Positions 54,218 through 63,575 of a DNA stretch of 64,000 bases are shown in pieces. Below the pieces are notes generated by a model. That model was not told the DNA's origin, searched no databases, and was given only the letters and a program-made list of their open reading frames with translations. The position numbers were made by a program, and so were the translations under genes. Source of the DNA: Mycobacterium paraense (GTDB lineage: Bacteria > Actinomycetota > Actinomycetes > Mycobacteriales > Mycobacteriaceae); contig NZ_LQPM01000010.1 of the NCBI RefSeq assembly GCF_002101815.1, positions 62,001 through 126,000 on the forward strand, read 5' to 3'. The stretch's first letter is position 1; every line of letters begins with the position of its first letter.

Positions 54218-54826
54218 TCACTTCGCGAAGATGCTGTTGACCAGGGCCGCGGCCCGCTCGACGTAGGGCATCGGCGTGTCGTCGTAATCCTGTGGTTCGG
54301 CGCTGGCCCAGCGCTCGATGCCCGAACGCACGGCCGTCAACGCCAGCGCCGCGATCAACGCGGGTATCTCGTCGTCGGGCCGCATCGCTTGGCGGCGGGC
54401 GACGATGTCGGTCAGCTGGTTCTGAAACCGTTCCAGCTCGGCGAGGAACGCGGCCAACACGGCCGGGCTGGTCTTGCAGAGTTCGAGCATGCCGGCGGCC
54501 TGTTCGCGCAGCGGTGGCATGTCGCGCAGATGGTGTCCCGCGAGGGTGATCAGCTCGGCGAGGACCACCGAATAGGGCGCCGGCCCGGCCGCGACGAATT
54601 CCGCGGCGAGCTCCCCGGGCAGGTCCGACGGGCCATAGGCGATCGCGGACTCTTTGTTCGGGAAGTAGTTGAAGAACGTGCGCGTCGAAATTCCCGCCTC
54701 GACGCAGATCTCTTCGATGGTCACCTTGTCGAAGCCGCGTTCGAGCGCCAAGCGCACCGCGGCGTCGCGGACGTCGGCACTGGTCTGGCGCCGACGCCGC
54801 TCACGAAGGCCTAGGGGATTGCCCAT
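54218..54826 (-). CDS. TetR regulator of the mmpS-mmpL operon
   Basis: 202 residues. HTH about 10-60 (RQTSADVRDAAVRLALERGFDKVTIEEICVEAGISTRTFFNYFPNKESAI). Same strand and upstream of mmpS/mmpL; the same 25-base motif precedes its own start and mmpS, so it probably represses itself and the transporter. ATG 54826 chosen because the longer frame (to 54865) would include the operator motif. Confidence 0.9.
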   Translation of the reverse strand: MGNPLGLRERRRRQTSADVRDAAVRLALERGFDKVTIEEICVEAGISTRTFFNYFPNKESAIAYGPSDLPGELAAEFVAAGPAPYSVVLAELITLAGHHLRDMPPLREQAAGMLELCKTSPAVLAAFLAELERFQNQLTDIVARRQAMRPDDEIPALIAALALTAVRSGIERWASAEPQDYDDTPMPYVERAAALVNSIFAK

Positions 54827-54838
54827 GCCACTAATAGT

Positions 54839-54863
54839 TGCACAATCCGCAAACTTTGCAGTC
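54839..54863. promoter_or_regulatory. Operator-like motif upstream of the TetR gene
   Basis: Starts TGCACAAT, shares 18 of 25 bases with 54168-54192, and ends 37 bases before the TetR start at its near edge of 13 bases. Supports autoregulation. Confidence 0.6.
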
Positions 54864-54884
54864 AACTCGGTCGGAGGCGGCCGT

Positions 54885-55808
54885 TCACGGCGAGGCGAGG
54901 GCGTCGCGCAGGTGGTCGCATTGACTGGCGAAGAACTTCACCGAAATCGGCGCCTTGTCGGCGATCTGATCGAACGCGTGAAACGCGCCCGGGACGACCT
55001 CCTCGTGCACGGGAACGCCCGCCTCGCGCAGCCGTCGCGCGTAGTCCAGACACTCGGCATAGAACAGGTCCAGCGTCCCGACGCCGATCCAGGCCGGCGC
55101 CAGGCCCGACAGATCTTCCCGCCGCGCGGGCGCGGCCGCGGCGGGATCCGCGCCGTCGAGATACCACCGCCACGCCTGCTGGTTGTCGGTTTCGGTCCAC
55201 ATGAGCCGCTTGTGACCGCCGCCGTTGGCTCCGGTGCGGTCGTCGAGCATCGGGTACACCAGCATCTGAAACGCAAGGCGGACGTCTTGGCGATCGTGCG
55301 CCCGCTGCGCCACGGCCGCCGCGAAATGACCACCGGCGCTGGCCCCGCCGACCGCGACGCGATCCGGGTCGACCCACGGTTGGCGCGACAGCCAGCGCAG
55401 CGCCGCGTAACAGTCCTCGACCGGGATCGGGTAGGGGTGCTCGGGGGCCAGCCGGTGGTCCACGGCGGCCACCGCGACGCCGGTGAGGTGCGACAGCTTT
55501 CGCAGGAATTTGTCGTCCTGGGCGGCGTGGCCCATGATCGTGCCGCCGCCGTGGATCCACAACATCGCCGGCGCCCGGACGGGAAGACCGGCCGGACGAT
55601 GCAGGCGGACGGTGACGTGCTCGTTGACCGCGGCCACCGGGAGGTTACGGATCCGTCCCGCGTTGCCCATCAGGTTCATCAGCCGGCGCTGGATCTTGTA
55701 GCCCCGGTGCAATGCGTAGCCCCGGGGCAAAAAATGGGCCGCCTTGCGCAGACCGGGATCCAACGCCTGCCGCGACGTGAAGGCGTTGTCGGCGTATGTG
55801 TTTGCCAT
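54885..55808 (-). CDS. Alpha/beta-hydrolase, hormone-sensitive-lipase (LipH) type
   Basis: 307 residues. HGGG oxyanion motif (LWIHGGGTIMGH), nucleophile in VGGASAGGHFAA, and acidic/His partners probably in GTLDLFYAE and FHAFDQ. Member of the LipH/HSL family of short-chain ester hydrolases. No signal peptide. ATG 55808 follows GGCA without a strong ribosome-binding site. Divergent from the aldehyde dehydrogenase gene. Confidence 0.9.
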   Translation of the reverse strand: MANTYADNAFTSRQALDPGLRKAAHFLPRGYALHRGYKIQRRLMNLMGNAGRIRNLPVAAVNEHVTVRLHRPAGLPVRAPAMLWIHGGGTIMGHAAQDDKFLRKLSHLTGVAVAAVDHRLAPEHPYPIPVEDCYAALRWLSRQPWVDPDRVAVGGASAGGHFAAAVAQRAHDRQDVRLAFQMLVYPMLDDRTGANGGGHKRLMWTETDNQQAWRWYLDGADPAAAAPARREDLSGLAPAWIGVGTLDLFYAECLDYARRLREAGVPVHEEVVPGAFHAFDQIADKAPISVKFFASQCDHLRDALASP

Positions 55809-55907
55809 CGCATGCCCTTCGGTCCGGTTCGCCGACCCTACCTGAAGCCGAAAACTGCCACAGGCATTAACTGATTGGCCCGCGCGCCGAGAGGGTAAAC
55901 GGGGTCG

Positions 55908-57272
55908 ATGGCTTCGACCATGACCAAGGTCATCAACGTCCTGGACCCTCGCACCGGCGACAAAGTGTCGCAGGTGCCCATCACCGAGCCGGCCGATTGC
56001 GACGAGGCGATCCGGCGAGCCGCCGAGGCCGCACCCGGCTGGGCGCGCACCCCATCGGCCGAACGCGCCGCCGCGATTGCGGCGGCGGCCGCCGATGTCC
56101 GCGCCGCGGCCCGCGAACTCGCCGAACTGAACGAGCGGGAGACGGGCAAGCTGCGCGACGACGCCCTCGGCGGCGTGGACGCCGGGGTCGGGACCGTCAT
56201 GCAGTACGCCCAGCTCGGGCCGTTGCACCGCGGGCGCAGCCTGCAGGGCGGGTGGTCGGCGACCGACCTGATGATTCCCCAGCCCCGCGGCGTGGTGGCG
56301 GTGCTGACGCCCTGGAACGACCCCGTGGCGGTGGCCGCAGGGCTGCTCGGCGCGGCGCTCGTGACCGGAAACACCGTGGTGCACAAGCCGAGCGAGCGCT
56401 GCCCGCAGACCGGCCGGCGGTTCGCCGAGCTGTTGGCCGCGCGGCTGCCCGACGGCGTGCTGCAGATCGTCGACGGCGACGAAACCGTCGGCGCCCGCCT
56501 GGCCGAGGCGGAGAGCGTCGACGTGGTCGCGCACGTGGGCAGCAGCGCGGCCGGCCGAGAGATCGCCCGCGCCTGTGCCGGACGCGGCGCGAAGGCGCTG
56601 CTGGAAAACGGCGGCAACGACGCGTTGATCGTCGACGGCGACGTCGACGCCCGCTGGGCGGCGAGCCAGGCGGCACTGGGCGCCTTCGCCAACGCGGGTC
56701 AGATCTGCGTGTCGGTGGAGCGCATCTATGCCGTCCAGTCGATCGCCGACGCGTTCGTCGGCGCGCTCGCCGAGGAGGCGGCGGCGTGGGCCGATCGGAT
56801 CGGGCCGCTGGTCGACGAGCGTCATCGCGATCAGGTGCACGCGCACGTCGAGGACGCGGTGCAGCGCGGCGCCCACGTTCTCGCCGGCGGCGAACCGGGG
56901 CCCGGGCCTGGGGCCTTCTACCCGCCCACGGTGCTGACCGACTGCACGCCCGACATGCTGGTGATGAGCGAGGAGACGTTCGGTCCGATCGCGGCGGTGC
57001 GGATGGTTCCCGACTTCGCCGGTGCCCTGGCCGAGGCGGCCGACGACCGCTACGGGCTCGCCGCGACCGTGCTGACCCGCGACATGGCCCACGCGCAGGA
57101 GGCCTGGCACAGCCTGCCCGTCGGCACCGTCAAGATCAACAACGTCTTCGGCGGCGCCCCCGGGGGCGCATCCCAGCCGCGCCGCGCCAGCGGCACCGGG
57201 TTCGGCTTCGGCCCCGAGCTCCTCGACGAGATGACCACGATGAAGGTGATGCATTGGTCCGCGCCGGCGTAA
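55908..57272 (+). CDS. Aldehyde dehydrogenase family protein
   Basis: 454 residues. ALDH superfamily: PWNDPVAVAAGLLGAALVTGNTVVHKPSERCP, catalytic Cys in AGQICVSVERIY and general base Glu in LLENGGNDALIVD (usually ELGGK). LVMSEETFGPIAAVRM and a C-terminal FGFGPELLDEMT complete the family pattern. The N-GG-N variation near the Glu and VNNVFGGAPGGA suggest a subfamily close to succinate-semialdehyde or betaine-type ALDH. Oxidises an aldehyde with NAD(P). Confidence 0.92.
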   Translation: MASTMTKVINVLDPRTGDKVSQVPITEPADCDEAIRRAAEAAPGWARTPSAERAAAIAAAAADVRAAARELAELNERETGKLRDDALGGVDAGVGTVMQYAQLGPLHRGRSLQGGWSATDLMIPQPRGVVAVLTPWNDPVAVAAGLLGAALVTGNTVVHKPSERCPQTGRRFAELLAARLPDGVLQIVDGDETVGARLAEAESVDVVAHVGSSAAGREIARACAGRGAKALLENGGNDALIVDGDVDARWAASQAALGAFANAGQICVSVERIYAVQSIADAFVGALAEEAAAWADRIGPLVDERHRDQVHAHVEDAVQRGAHVLAGGEPGPGPGAFYPPTVLTDCTPDMLVMSEETFGPIAAVRMVPDFAGALAEAADDRYGLAATVLTRDMAHAQEAWHSLPVGTVKINNVFGGAPGGASQPRRASGTGFGFGPELLDEMTTMKVMHWSAPA

Positions 57273-57321
57273 CGCCCCGCGAGCGTGCACCTACCGACGT
57301 CGCCACTCGAGAAACGCGTCG

Positions 57322-57936
57322 CTAGTTGCACTCTCGCGCACGCCGCTCGAGATCCAGCAGGACGCGCTTGGCTGCGGCACCGCCGCGGTAGGCGCCCATC
57401 GTTCCGTCGGAACGGACCACGCGGTGGCACGGCACGAAAATGGGAATCGGGTTGGTCGCGCACGCCGTGCCGACGGCGCGCACGGCCTTGGGGGAGCCGG
57501 ACAGCCCGGCCAGGATCGCATAGCTGGCGGTCTGGCCGTAGCCGACGTCGGCGCTGAGGTGTTCCAGCACCGTGCGCCGAAAACCTTGGGACAGCGACCA
57601 GTCCAGCGCGACGTCGAAGCGGCGGCGACGGCCGTCGAGATACTCGTCGAGTTGCCGCGCGACAGGATCCAGCCGGGCGGGCGACTCGAGCACCCGCGGG
57701 CTGACGCGCTCCGCGAGGTCCTGCAGCACACCGGCGCGGTCTTCGTTCGCGAACGCCACCCGCAGCAGCCCTCGGGGGGTGGCCGCCAACAGCAGCGGTC
57801 CCACGGCGGAATCCACTGTGCGATAAGCGATGTCGAGCAGGCCGCCGGCCTCGGCATTCATCTCCAGCCGCGCGTGCAGGCGGCGAAGGTGCTCGCGGTC
57901 GACGGGGTAGTGCTTGGTCAGATCGGGTGTGGTCAT
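57322..57936 (-). CDS. ogt: Methylated-DNA-protein cysteine methyltransferase 1
   Basis: 204 residues. Removes O6-alkyl groups from guanine onto its own cysteine: active site PCHRVV with GTACATNPIPIFV before it and GAYRGGAAAKRVLL after. Long N-terminal segment (about 1-70, with HYPVDREHLRRLHARLE) compared with Ogt. ATG 57936 overlaps the stop of the sigma factor gene (ATGA), so both come from one mRNA. Confidence 0.94.
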   Translation of the reverse strand: MTTPDLTKHYPVDREHLRRLHARLEMNAEAGGLLDIAYRTVDSAVGPLLLAATPRGLLRVAFANEDRAGVLQDLAERVSPRVLESPARLDPVARQLDEYLDGRRRRFDVALDWSLSQGFRRTVLEHLSADVGYGQTASYAILAGLSGSPKAVRAVGTACATNPIPIFVPCHRVVRSDGTMGAYRGGAAAKRVLLDLERRARECN

Positions 57937-58436
57937 TCGTGGTTCCTTGTGGTGAGGCGGGGGTAGGTGCGTCGCAGGGTGGCGATCCCGTCGGCGGCGG
58001 CCCGCCGGGCGGCGGCCACGCTGCCGCCGAGAATCGCGGCGATGTCGGAATAGGGGAGACCGGCCAGATAGTGGTAGGCCACCGCCTGGCGCTGCTTGGG
58101 TGGCAGCGCGCCCACCGCGGCGTCGAGGTCGGGATCGCGGGTGTCGGCCCGCTCGGGGACGGGGGAGTCGGGGGGATCGGCGAGCGGAATGGCCCGCCGC
58201 GACGTCGCGCGGGCGATGTCGATCGCCTTGCGATGCGCGATCGTCACCAACCACGCCTCGACGTTGGCGTCGCCCGGCAGCTGCGGGTAGGCCTTCAACG
58301 CGGCCAGAAACGTGTCCGACCAGGCGTCGTCGGCGTCGGCGTGACCGACCACCGCCCGCACGACCCGCAACACCGTCGCACCGTGGCTGACCACGACGGT
58401 CTCGAACGGCGGCTTGACGTGCCGAGGGACATTCAC
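57933..58436 (-). CDS. ECF-like sigma factor coupled to ogt
   Basis: 167 residues from GTG 58436. Region 2 about 10-80 (VVVSHGATVLRVVRAVVGHADADDAWSDTFLAAL, VEAWLVTIAHRKAIDIARA) and region 4 about 112-160 ([45 protein letters not shown]). No anti-sigma gene beside it. Coupled to ogt and divergent from a second ogt, so it probably controls an alkylation response (inference). Confidence 0.88.
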   Translation of the reverse strand: MNVPRHVKPPFETVVVSHGATVLRVVRAVVGHADADDAWSDTFLAALKAYPQLPGDANVEAWLVTIAHRKAIDIARATSRRAIPLADPPDSPVPERADTRDPDLDAAVGALPPKQRQAVAYHYLAGLPYSDIAAILGGSVAAARRAAADGIATLRRTYPRLTTRNHE

Positions 58437-58576
58437 CGTTCGTGGTTCCTCCCTGACATTCGGCGACGCTCACTGGGAAGACGCCGGAGCGTTGTCGAAT
58501 GTGAGAAGCGGATGCAACGAATCTAGAGCTCACGTTTCCCCGGCGCTCATCGTTTACCGTGAAAGGAGGTGCAACG

Positions 58577-59089
58577 ATGCAGACACGACACACGCGGATC
58601 GATAGTGCGGTGGGCGAGCTGACCCTGGCCGCCGACGGAGACGCTCTGACGGGCGTGTATTTCCGGCACCATTGGCATCCGCCGACGGCCGCGGCCCTCG
58701 GGCGCTACGTCGAGGCGGGCGCCGACGTTTTGTTCGGTCGGGCGGTCGAGCAGCTGCGCGAGTACCTGAGCGGGAAACGCACCCGGTTCGACCTGCCGAT
58801 CGCCCTGGCCGGCGATCCACGCCAGCGCCGAATCTGGGAGCTGTTGCTCGACATCGGGTATGGCGAGATCACCACCTACGGCGAGCTTGCCGCGCAACTC
58901 GGCGACGGCACCACGGCTTACGAAGTCGGCCAAGCGGTCGGCCGAAACCCGCTCAGCATCGTGGTCCCGTGCCACCGCGTGGTCGGCAAGAACGGCGAAC
59001 TCACCGGTTATGCCGGGGGTCTGAAGCGCAAGCGGTTCCTGCTCGACCTGGAGGCGCCGATACCCGCGGCGGCGGGCCGATTGTTCTGA
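58577..59089 (+). CDS. ogt: Methylated-DNA-protein cysteine methyltransferase 2
   Basis: 170 residues. Active site VVPCHRVVGKNGELTGYAGGLKRKRFLL, typical Ogt; SAVGELTLAADGDALTGVYF at the start. ATG 58577 sits behind a perfect AAGGAGGT. Divergent from the sigma/ogt operon (140 bases between). Stop overlaps the next gene (TGATG). Two Ogt proteins with different N-termini in one cluster may repair different alkyl adducts. Confidence 0.95.
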   Translation: MQTRHTRIDSAVGELTLAADGDALTGVYFRHHWHPPTAAALGRYVEAGADVLFGRAVEQLREYLSGKRTRFDLPIALAGDPRQRRIWELLLDIGYGEITTYGELAAQLGDGTTAYEVGQAVGRNPLSIVVPCHRVVGKNGELTGYAGGLKRKRFLLDLEAPIPAAAGRLF

Positions 59090-59802
59090 TGCCCTCGAAA
59101 TGGGACCGGCGGGTGCAGGCCGCCGACTGGGAGGCGGTCGCCGCCGACATGAATGACGTTGGCGGAGCGCTGCTTCCGCAGCTGATGACTCCGCGCGAGT
59201 GCGCGTCGGTGCTCGGGCTTTACCGGGACGACGGCCTGTTTCGCGCCACCATCGACATGACGCGCCACCGCTACGGGCAGGGCGAATACCGCTACTTCAA
59301 GCGGCCCTACCCGCAGCCGATCGAGGAGCTGAAGCAGGCGCTCTACCCCCGGCTCCTGCCGATCGCCCGCGACTGGTGGACCAAGCTGCGCCGCGAGCCG
59401 CCCTGGCCCGACACGCTCGACGAGTGGCTGGACCTATGCCATCGCGCCGGGCAAACCAAACCCACGGCCTTGCTGCTCAAATACGGGCCCGGTGACTGGA
59501 ACGCGTTGCACCGGGACCTCTACGGGGACCTCGTCTTTCCGCTGCAGGTCGTGATCAATCTCAACGAGCCGGGCGTGGCGCACACCGGCGGTGAGTTCCT
59601 GCTCGTCGAGCAGCGGCCGCGAGCGCAATCACGCGGCACCGCCACCACGCTGCCGCACGGGCACGGCTACGTGTTCACCACCCGGGAACGCCCCGTCCGC
59701 TCGACGCGGGGTTGGTCGGCCGCCCCCGTGCGCCACGGGGTTTCGGTGGTCCGCTCCGGTGAGCGGTGCACGCTCGGCTTGATCTTCCACGACGCCGCCT
59801 GA
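59089..59802 (+). CDS. 2-Oxoglutarate/Fe(II)-dependent oxygenase (AlkB-like context)
   Basis: 237 residues. Jelly-roll dioxygenase with iron ligands in ALHRDLYGD (His-x-Asp) and RHGVSVV (His), and the 2OG-binding Arg in GERCTLGLIFH. The pattern GGEFLLVEQRPRAQSRG before the second His is typical of bacterial 2OG oxygenases. Coupled to the Ogt gene by overlapping stop and start, so removal of alkyl groups from DNA or RNA by oxidation is a reasonable guess; sequence alone does not show substrate. Confidence 0.85.
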   Translation: MPSKWDRRVQAADWEAVAADMNDVGGALLPQLMTPRECASVLGLYRDDGLFRATIDMTRHRYGQGEYRYFKRPYPQPIEELKQALYPRLLPIARDWWTKLRREPPWPDTLDEWLDLCHRAGQTKPTALLLKYGPGDWNALHRDLYGDLVFPLQVVINLNEPGVAHTGGEFLLVEQRPRAQSRGTATTLPHGHGYVFTTRERPVRSTRGWSAAPVRHGVSVVRSGERCTLGLIFHDAA

Positions 59803-59824
59803 CCGCCTGGGGCACGATGGGCTG

Positions 59825-60490
59825 ATGGAGCTCTACGACGTCTTGCGATCCACGCCCGCCGTGCGCGAATTCGCCGAGGACCCGCTTCCCGATGACGTAC
59901 TGCTGCGCATCCTCGACAACGCACGGTTCGCGCCGACCGGCGGCAATCGGCAGGGCGTGCGCGTCATCGTCCTGCGCGACGAGCGGACCCGGTCGGCCCT
60001 GGCCGACCTCGGACTGCCCGCCGCCCGCCGCTACACGGCGCAGCTCGCACACGGCGAGTCGCCGTGGAATCCGTTGCAGCCGAGCGGCCCCGACGCGTCG
60101 ACGGTCGACGCGACCGAGCCGCCCGCGCAGATGTGGGCCCCGATTCGGGAGGCGTCGGTGGTGCTGGTGATCTGCCTGGACCTCGCCGTCGTCGCCGCCA
60201 CCGACCAGGAATTGGATCGCGTCGGCGTGGTGCCCGGGGCCTCGGTGTACCCGTTCGTGTGGAACGTGTTGCTGGCCGCGCGCAACGAGGGCTACGGCGG
60301 GGTGTTGACCACGATGGCCGTGGCCGAGGAGCCGCGCGTCAAGGAGCTGCTCGGCGTGCCCGACCCGTACGCTATCGCCGCCGTCGTGCCGCTGGGCAAG
60401 CCGGTGCGCCAGGTGACAAAGCTGCGACGACGGCCGGTTCCGGAATTCGTGACCCGCGAGCGCTTCGACGGAGCACCGTTCGGCCGGTAG
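59825..60490 (+). CDS. Nitroreductase family protein
   Basis: 221 residues. FMN-dependent flavoprotein: RSTPAVREFAEDPLPDDVLLRILDNARFAPTGGNRQG at the start and ASVYPFVWNVLLAARNEGYGGVLTT for the FMN-binding helix, then LLGVPDPYAIAAVVPLGKP. Reduces nitroaromatics, quinones or flavins using NAD(P)H. Follows the 2OG oxygenase gene by 22 bases and is probably co-transcribed. Confidence 0.92.
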   Translation: MELYDVLRSTPAVREFAEDPLPDDVLLRILDNARFAPTGGNRQGVRVIVLRDERTRSALADLGLPAARRYTAQLAHGESPWNPLQPSGPDASTVDATEPPAQMWAPIREASVVLVICLDLAVVAATDQELDRVGVVPGASVYPFVWNVLLAARNEGYGGVLTTMAVAEEPRVKELLGVPDPYAIAAVVPLGKPVRQVTKLRRRPVPEFVTRERFDGAPFGR

Positions 60491-60493
60491 GTC

Positions 60494-60925
60494 TCAAGAA
60501 AACGGGCAGCCAGGGTTTGCCGCGTCCTCGGCCAGGGGTTTGCCCGCCGGGAGGACGTAGATGATCTCCAAGATCACCGGCGTCGCGCCGAGATTGCGGC
60601 CCAGGTGCACGTGCTGGGGTCCTGCCGGCTCGTTGAGCGTGTCACCGGGGTTGTAGACGCCGTCGACCGAGCAGTCGGCGGCGTAGTGGGTGAGCGTTCC
60701 TTGCTTGATCGCTCCGACCAACGTGCCGTCGTGGAAGTGCCACCCCGTGCTGCCGCCAGGGGCGATCGTACTTTCGCGGATGACGAAATCCCTTCCGTCT
60801 TGCGAGGATTGGTTCAGCGTCTGCGAATTCACCCCGCTATCGGGTGTGGCAAAGCTCTGGCCGGGCGGCGTGACGAATGAAAGTGCGACCACAACTGGGA
60901 GAACGCCTACGGTGCGTGGACGCAT
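60494..60925 (-). CDS. Secreted cupin-domain protein
   Basis: 143 residues from ATG 60925. Signal peptide to about residue 26 (VGVLPVVVALSFVTPPGQSFA), then one cupin barrel with metal ligands in GWHFHDG and HVHLGRN. Two cysteines (DCSVDG, PGCPF). Exported single-cupin proteins of this type bind metal or small molecules; no substrate known. Convergent with nitroreductase, divergent from the AhpD-like gene. Confidence 0.87.
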   Translation of the reverse strand: MRPRTVGVLPVVVALSFVTPPGQSFATPDSGVNSQTLNQSSQDGRDFVIRESTIAPGGSTGWHFHDGTLVGAIKQGTLTHYAADCSVDGVYNPGDTLNEPAGPQHVHLGRNLGATPVILEIIYVLPAGKPLAEDAANPGCPFS

Positions 60926-61047
60926 CGATGTGGTCCTTTCGTCGGACTTCGCCGCCTGCAAGAGCCCTTCTATCAGAGCAACGAAGTGTCGTAGTGTCCA
61001 GTGAATGGTTTTCATCCATACACCAACTGGATAGAGGAGACGGTGAA

Positions 61048-61626
61048 TTGACGCGAATCGCGCCTTCGGAAGCGTTCGCCGCGGTGCCGACGCAAGATCT
61101 CGGCCAAGGGGATCGGATCAACCTCGGCGTGGCCGCGATCATGGGTCGGCTCCCCGCGGTCGCCGAGGCGCTCGGCTCGGTGACCGCGGCGCTGCGCGCC
61201 GACGGGACGCTGCCGCCCCGGCTGCTCGAGTTGGTGCGGCTGCGCATCGCGTTTTTCAACCAGTGCCGAAGCTGCATGGCGGTGCGCTACCAGAGCGCCA
61301 TCGACGACGGCCTCGACGCGGACGCCGTCTGCTCGCTGGAACGGCCGGCCGACGCCGAAAACCTCTCGGAGGCAGAGCGATCTGCCCTTCGCTTCGCCGA
61401 GCTCTTCGCCACCGACCATCTCGCCATCGATGACGCGGTGTACCACGAGCTGCGCGAGCACTTCAGCGAGGACCAGCTGGTGGAGCTCGGTGTGCACTGC
61501 GCGGTCGCACTGGGCGTCGGGCGGCTCGCCGCTTCCTGGGACGTCAGTGACGATCTCCCCGAGTCGCCGGCGTCGTCCGAACGGCTGGCGCCGTGGAACT
61601 CCGAATCGGTGGTGGCGACGGGCTAA
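61048..61626 (+). CDS. AhpD-like/carboxymuconolactone decarboxylase family protein
   Basis: 192 residues from TTG 61048, eight bases after GGAG. Redox CXXC motif [15 protein letters not shown] with the family flank [10 protein letters not shown] and downstream [29 protein letters not shown]. AhpD-type proteins transfer electrons to peroxiredoxins. Stop overlaps the PPE stop on the other strand (CTAA). Confidence 0.88.
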   Translation: MTRIAPSEAFAAVPTQDLGQGDRINLGVAAIMGRLPAVAEALGSVTAALRADGTLPPRLLELVRLRIAFFNQCRSCMAVRYQSAIDDGLDADAVCSLERPADAENLSEAERSALRFAELFATDHLAIDDAVYHELREHFSEDQLVELGVHCAVALGVGRLAASWDVSDDLPESPASSERLAPWNSESVVATG

Positions 61627-63197
61627 CCGGTCTGTCCACTGCCGGGTAGCAGGGGAAGGGTCGGTCCACCACCGAAGGCGTCCGCGGGCAACGTGGTCAA
61701 TCCGATCGCCGGGCGCGCGGCGGGGTGGTCGCGGGTGCCGGCGAAACCCAGCGGGCCCGCCTCGCGCCCCGACGCGACCGGCGAAGCATCCAGGTATTCG
61801 TAGCGGTAGCCCCGCCCAACATCCTTCGTCGCGGCGGACTTTCGCCCCGGAGTGCGGTCGGCGGCCGGCGCCGCCACGGAAGCCGGCGCCGCGGCAGTCT
61901 GCGCCGCCGGGCTGTGAGCCGTGGCGCGGGAACGCGATTGCGAACCGGTCCGGGAAGCGGCGACCAGGTACTGGGTGATAAAGCCGTGCGCGCCGGCCGT
62001 TTCACCTGGGCCCGCGACCGGTGGTGGCGGCGCGACTCCCGGCGGGGCTGAAGTTGTAGGTGTTGGCGCCGTCGGCGCCAGGGCCGGTGATGGCGCGATT
62101 TCCGTAACCGAAGCGACGGCGCCGGTCGGCGGGCCCGGTGCCGTCGCGATCGGGCTCGGCGGGGCTGACGCCGCCACCGGCGTTGGTCCGGCCACGCCGG
62201 CGAGTCCGGCGAGACCGCCGAATCCGCCGGTCGCCCCGACGGGCATGGTGGCGAGGGGAGCGATCACGCCCAGGGAATAGATCGGATTGTTGGCGACGAA
62301 GGCGGGCAGGGTGGCCATCAACGTCGGGTAGTTGTAGAACATGTTGATCAACACCAGGGTTCGATGAACGACGAACTGGGTTCCCAGCAGCACGAGGGCT
62401 TCCATCAATTGCTCGGGGTTGTTCGCGTACATGGGAATCATCGTTTCGGCGCGCGACAGGAACATCGAAAGGTTCGGCTGCAGCGTCGTGGGGGGACCAA
62501 ATGGGTTGAAGGGAAAGATGGCCTGCCACCACTGTTCGGCGTTGGTGGGCAAGCCGGTGCCCATCCCGGGCATGTTTCCCATGCCGCCCATGCCTGAGCC
62601 CATCTCCGAACCAGAGCCGGAACCCATGCCTCCCGAATTCCCCATGGCGTCGTTGTTCGCCTTCATGATCCGGGGCGCCGGTGTGCTGCCCGGCGCGGCC
62701 GCCACCGCTATCGTCGAGGCCGCCTGATAGGTGCTCATGGTGGCGGCGGCCTGGATCCACATCCGCACATAGTCCGCCTCGTTGAGGGCGATCGGAATGG
62801 TATTGATGCCAAAGAAGTTCGTGGTCACCAACACGGCGTGAGTGGCGTGGTTGGCGGCCAGCTCCGCCAGCGTCGGCATCACGGCTAGCGCCGTCGTGTA
62901 GGCGGTGGCGGCGATCTCGAGTTGAGCGGCAACCGCGGCGGCGTCGGCGCTGGCTTGCGCCAGCCACGCGATGTATGGCGCGTGGGCGGCGACGTATTGC
63001 GCGGCGCTCGGGCCCTGCCAGACACCGCTTTGCACGGCGCTCAGCATGGCTGCGAGTTCATCTGCCGCGGCGGCATATTCGGCGCTCAATGAGTGCCAGG
63101 CCGCCGCCGCCGTGAGCAAGGAGGCGGGGCCGGGCCCGCTGGACAGCGATGCCGAATGCACCTCCGGCGGGAACGCCATCCAGACCGGGGCTGTCAC
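61623..63197 (-). CDS. PPE family protein
   Basis: 524 residues from GTG 63197. Pro-Pro-Glu at residues 10-12 in [16 protein letters not shown], the WxG motif in [21 protein letters not shown], and the helical PPE domain to about residue 180. Then a Gly/Met/Ser-rich stretch about 185-225 ([19 protein letters not shown]), a second helical part with [15 protein letters not shown], and a C-terminal Ala/Pro/Thr-rich tail. No PE gene adjacent. Exported by a type VII system to the cell surface. Confidence 0.95.
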   Translation of the reverse strand: MTAPVWMAFPPEVHSASLSSGPGPASLLTAAAAWHSLSAEYAAAADELAAMLSAVQSGVWQGPSAAQYVAAHAPYIAWLAQASADAAAVAAQLEIAATAYTTALAVMPTLAELAANHATHAVLVTTNFFGINTIPIALNEADYVRMWIQAAATMSTYQAASTIAVAAAPGSTPAPRIMKANNDAMGNSGGMGSGSGSEMGSGMGGMGNMPGMGTGLPTNAEQWWQAIFPFNPFGPPTTLQPNLSMFLSRAETMIPMYANNPEQLMEALVLLGTQFVVHRTLVLINMFYNYPTLMATLPAFVANNPIYSLGVIAPLATMPVGATGGFGGLAGLAGVAGPTPVAASAPPSPIATAPGPPTGAVASVTEIAPSPALAPTAPTPTTSAPPGVAPPPPVAGPGETAGAHGFITQYLVAASRTGSQSRSRATAHSPAAQTAAAPASVAAPAADRTPGRKSAATKDVGRGYRYEYLDASPVASGREAGPLGFAGTRDHPAARPAIGLTTLPADAFGGGPTLPLLPGSGQTG

Positions 63198-63575
63198 GGC
63201 CCACCCAACCGCGCCACAGGTCCCCCTCGACAGTACACCGTAGAAACAGCTGTAGAAGTTTATTATTACCGCAGTTGCGGAGTAATCAAGCGGTCTGGCC
63301 CGCATTCCCTCGGGCCATCGGGTGGGTGGGCGGGGACAAGATCGCGATGCTGCTAAGCTATGGGGAACGTTGGCTGTCTGACTGGACGGCCAGCACGTCG
63401 TGAAACGCTTCTTCCTCCTTCCGGCGCCGGCCCGATCCCGTGGCTGACGCACTGAAACCCGGCACAGTTCGTATCGCGGCGATCGATTTTGCCCAACGGC
63501 AATCTCGCCACCCTGTGCTGACGATCGCGCGCATTGCGCCGCCAACTCGGCACAACAACGCTGAAAGACATCAAC
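63198..63575. other. Long intergenic leader before DEAD-box helicase
   Basis: 378 bases, no convincing gene. Starts with the PPE promoter region (AT-rich TTTATTATTACC near 63260) and ends with the probable leader of the helicase, over 200 bases. Cold-shock helicase genes often have long regulatory leaders; no defined structure was resolved here. Confidence 0.4.

Noticed and set aside
63358..63558. 66-codon minus-strand frame before the helicase
   Set aside because: No ribosome-binding site, no motif, and Arg/Ala-rich composition expected by chance.
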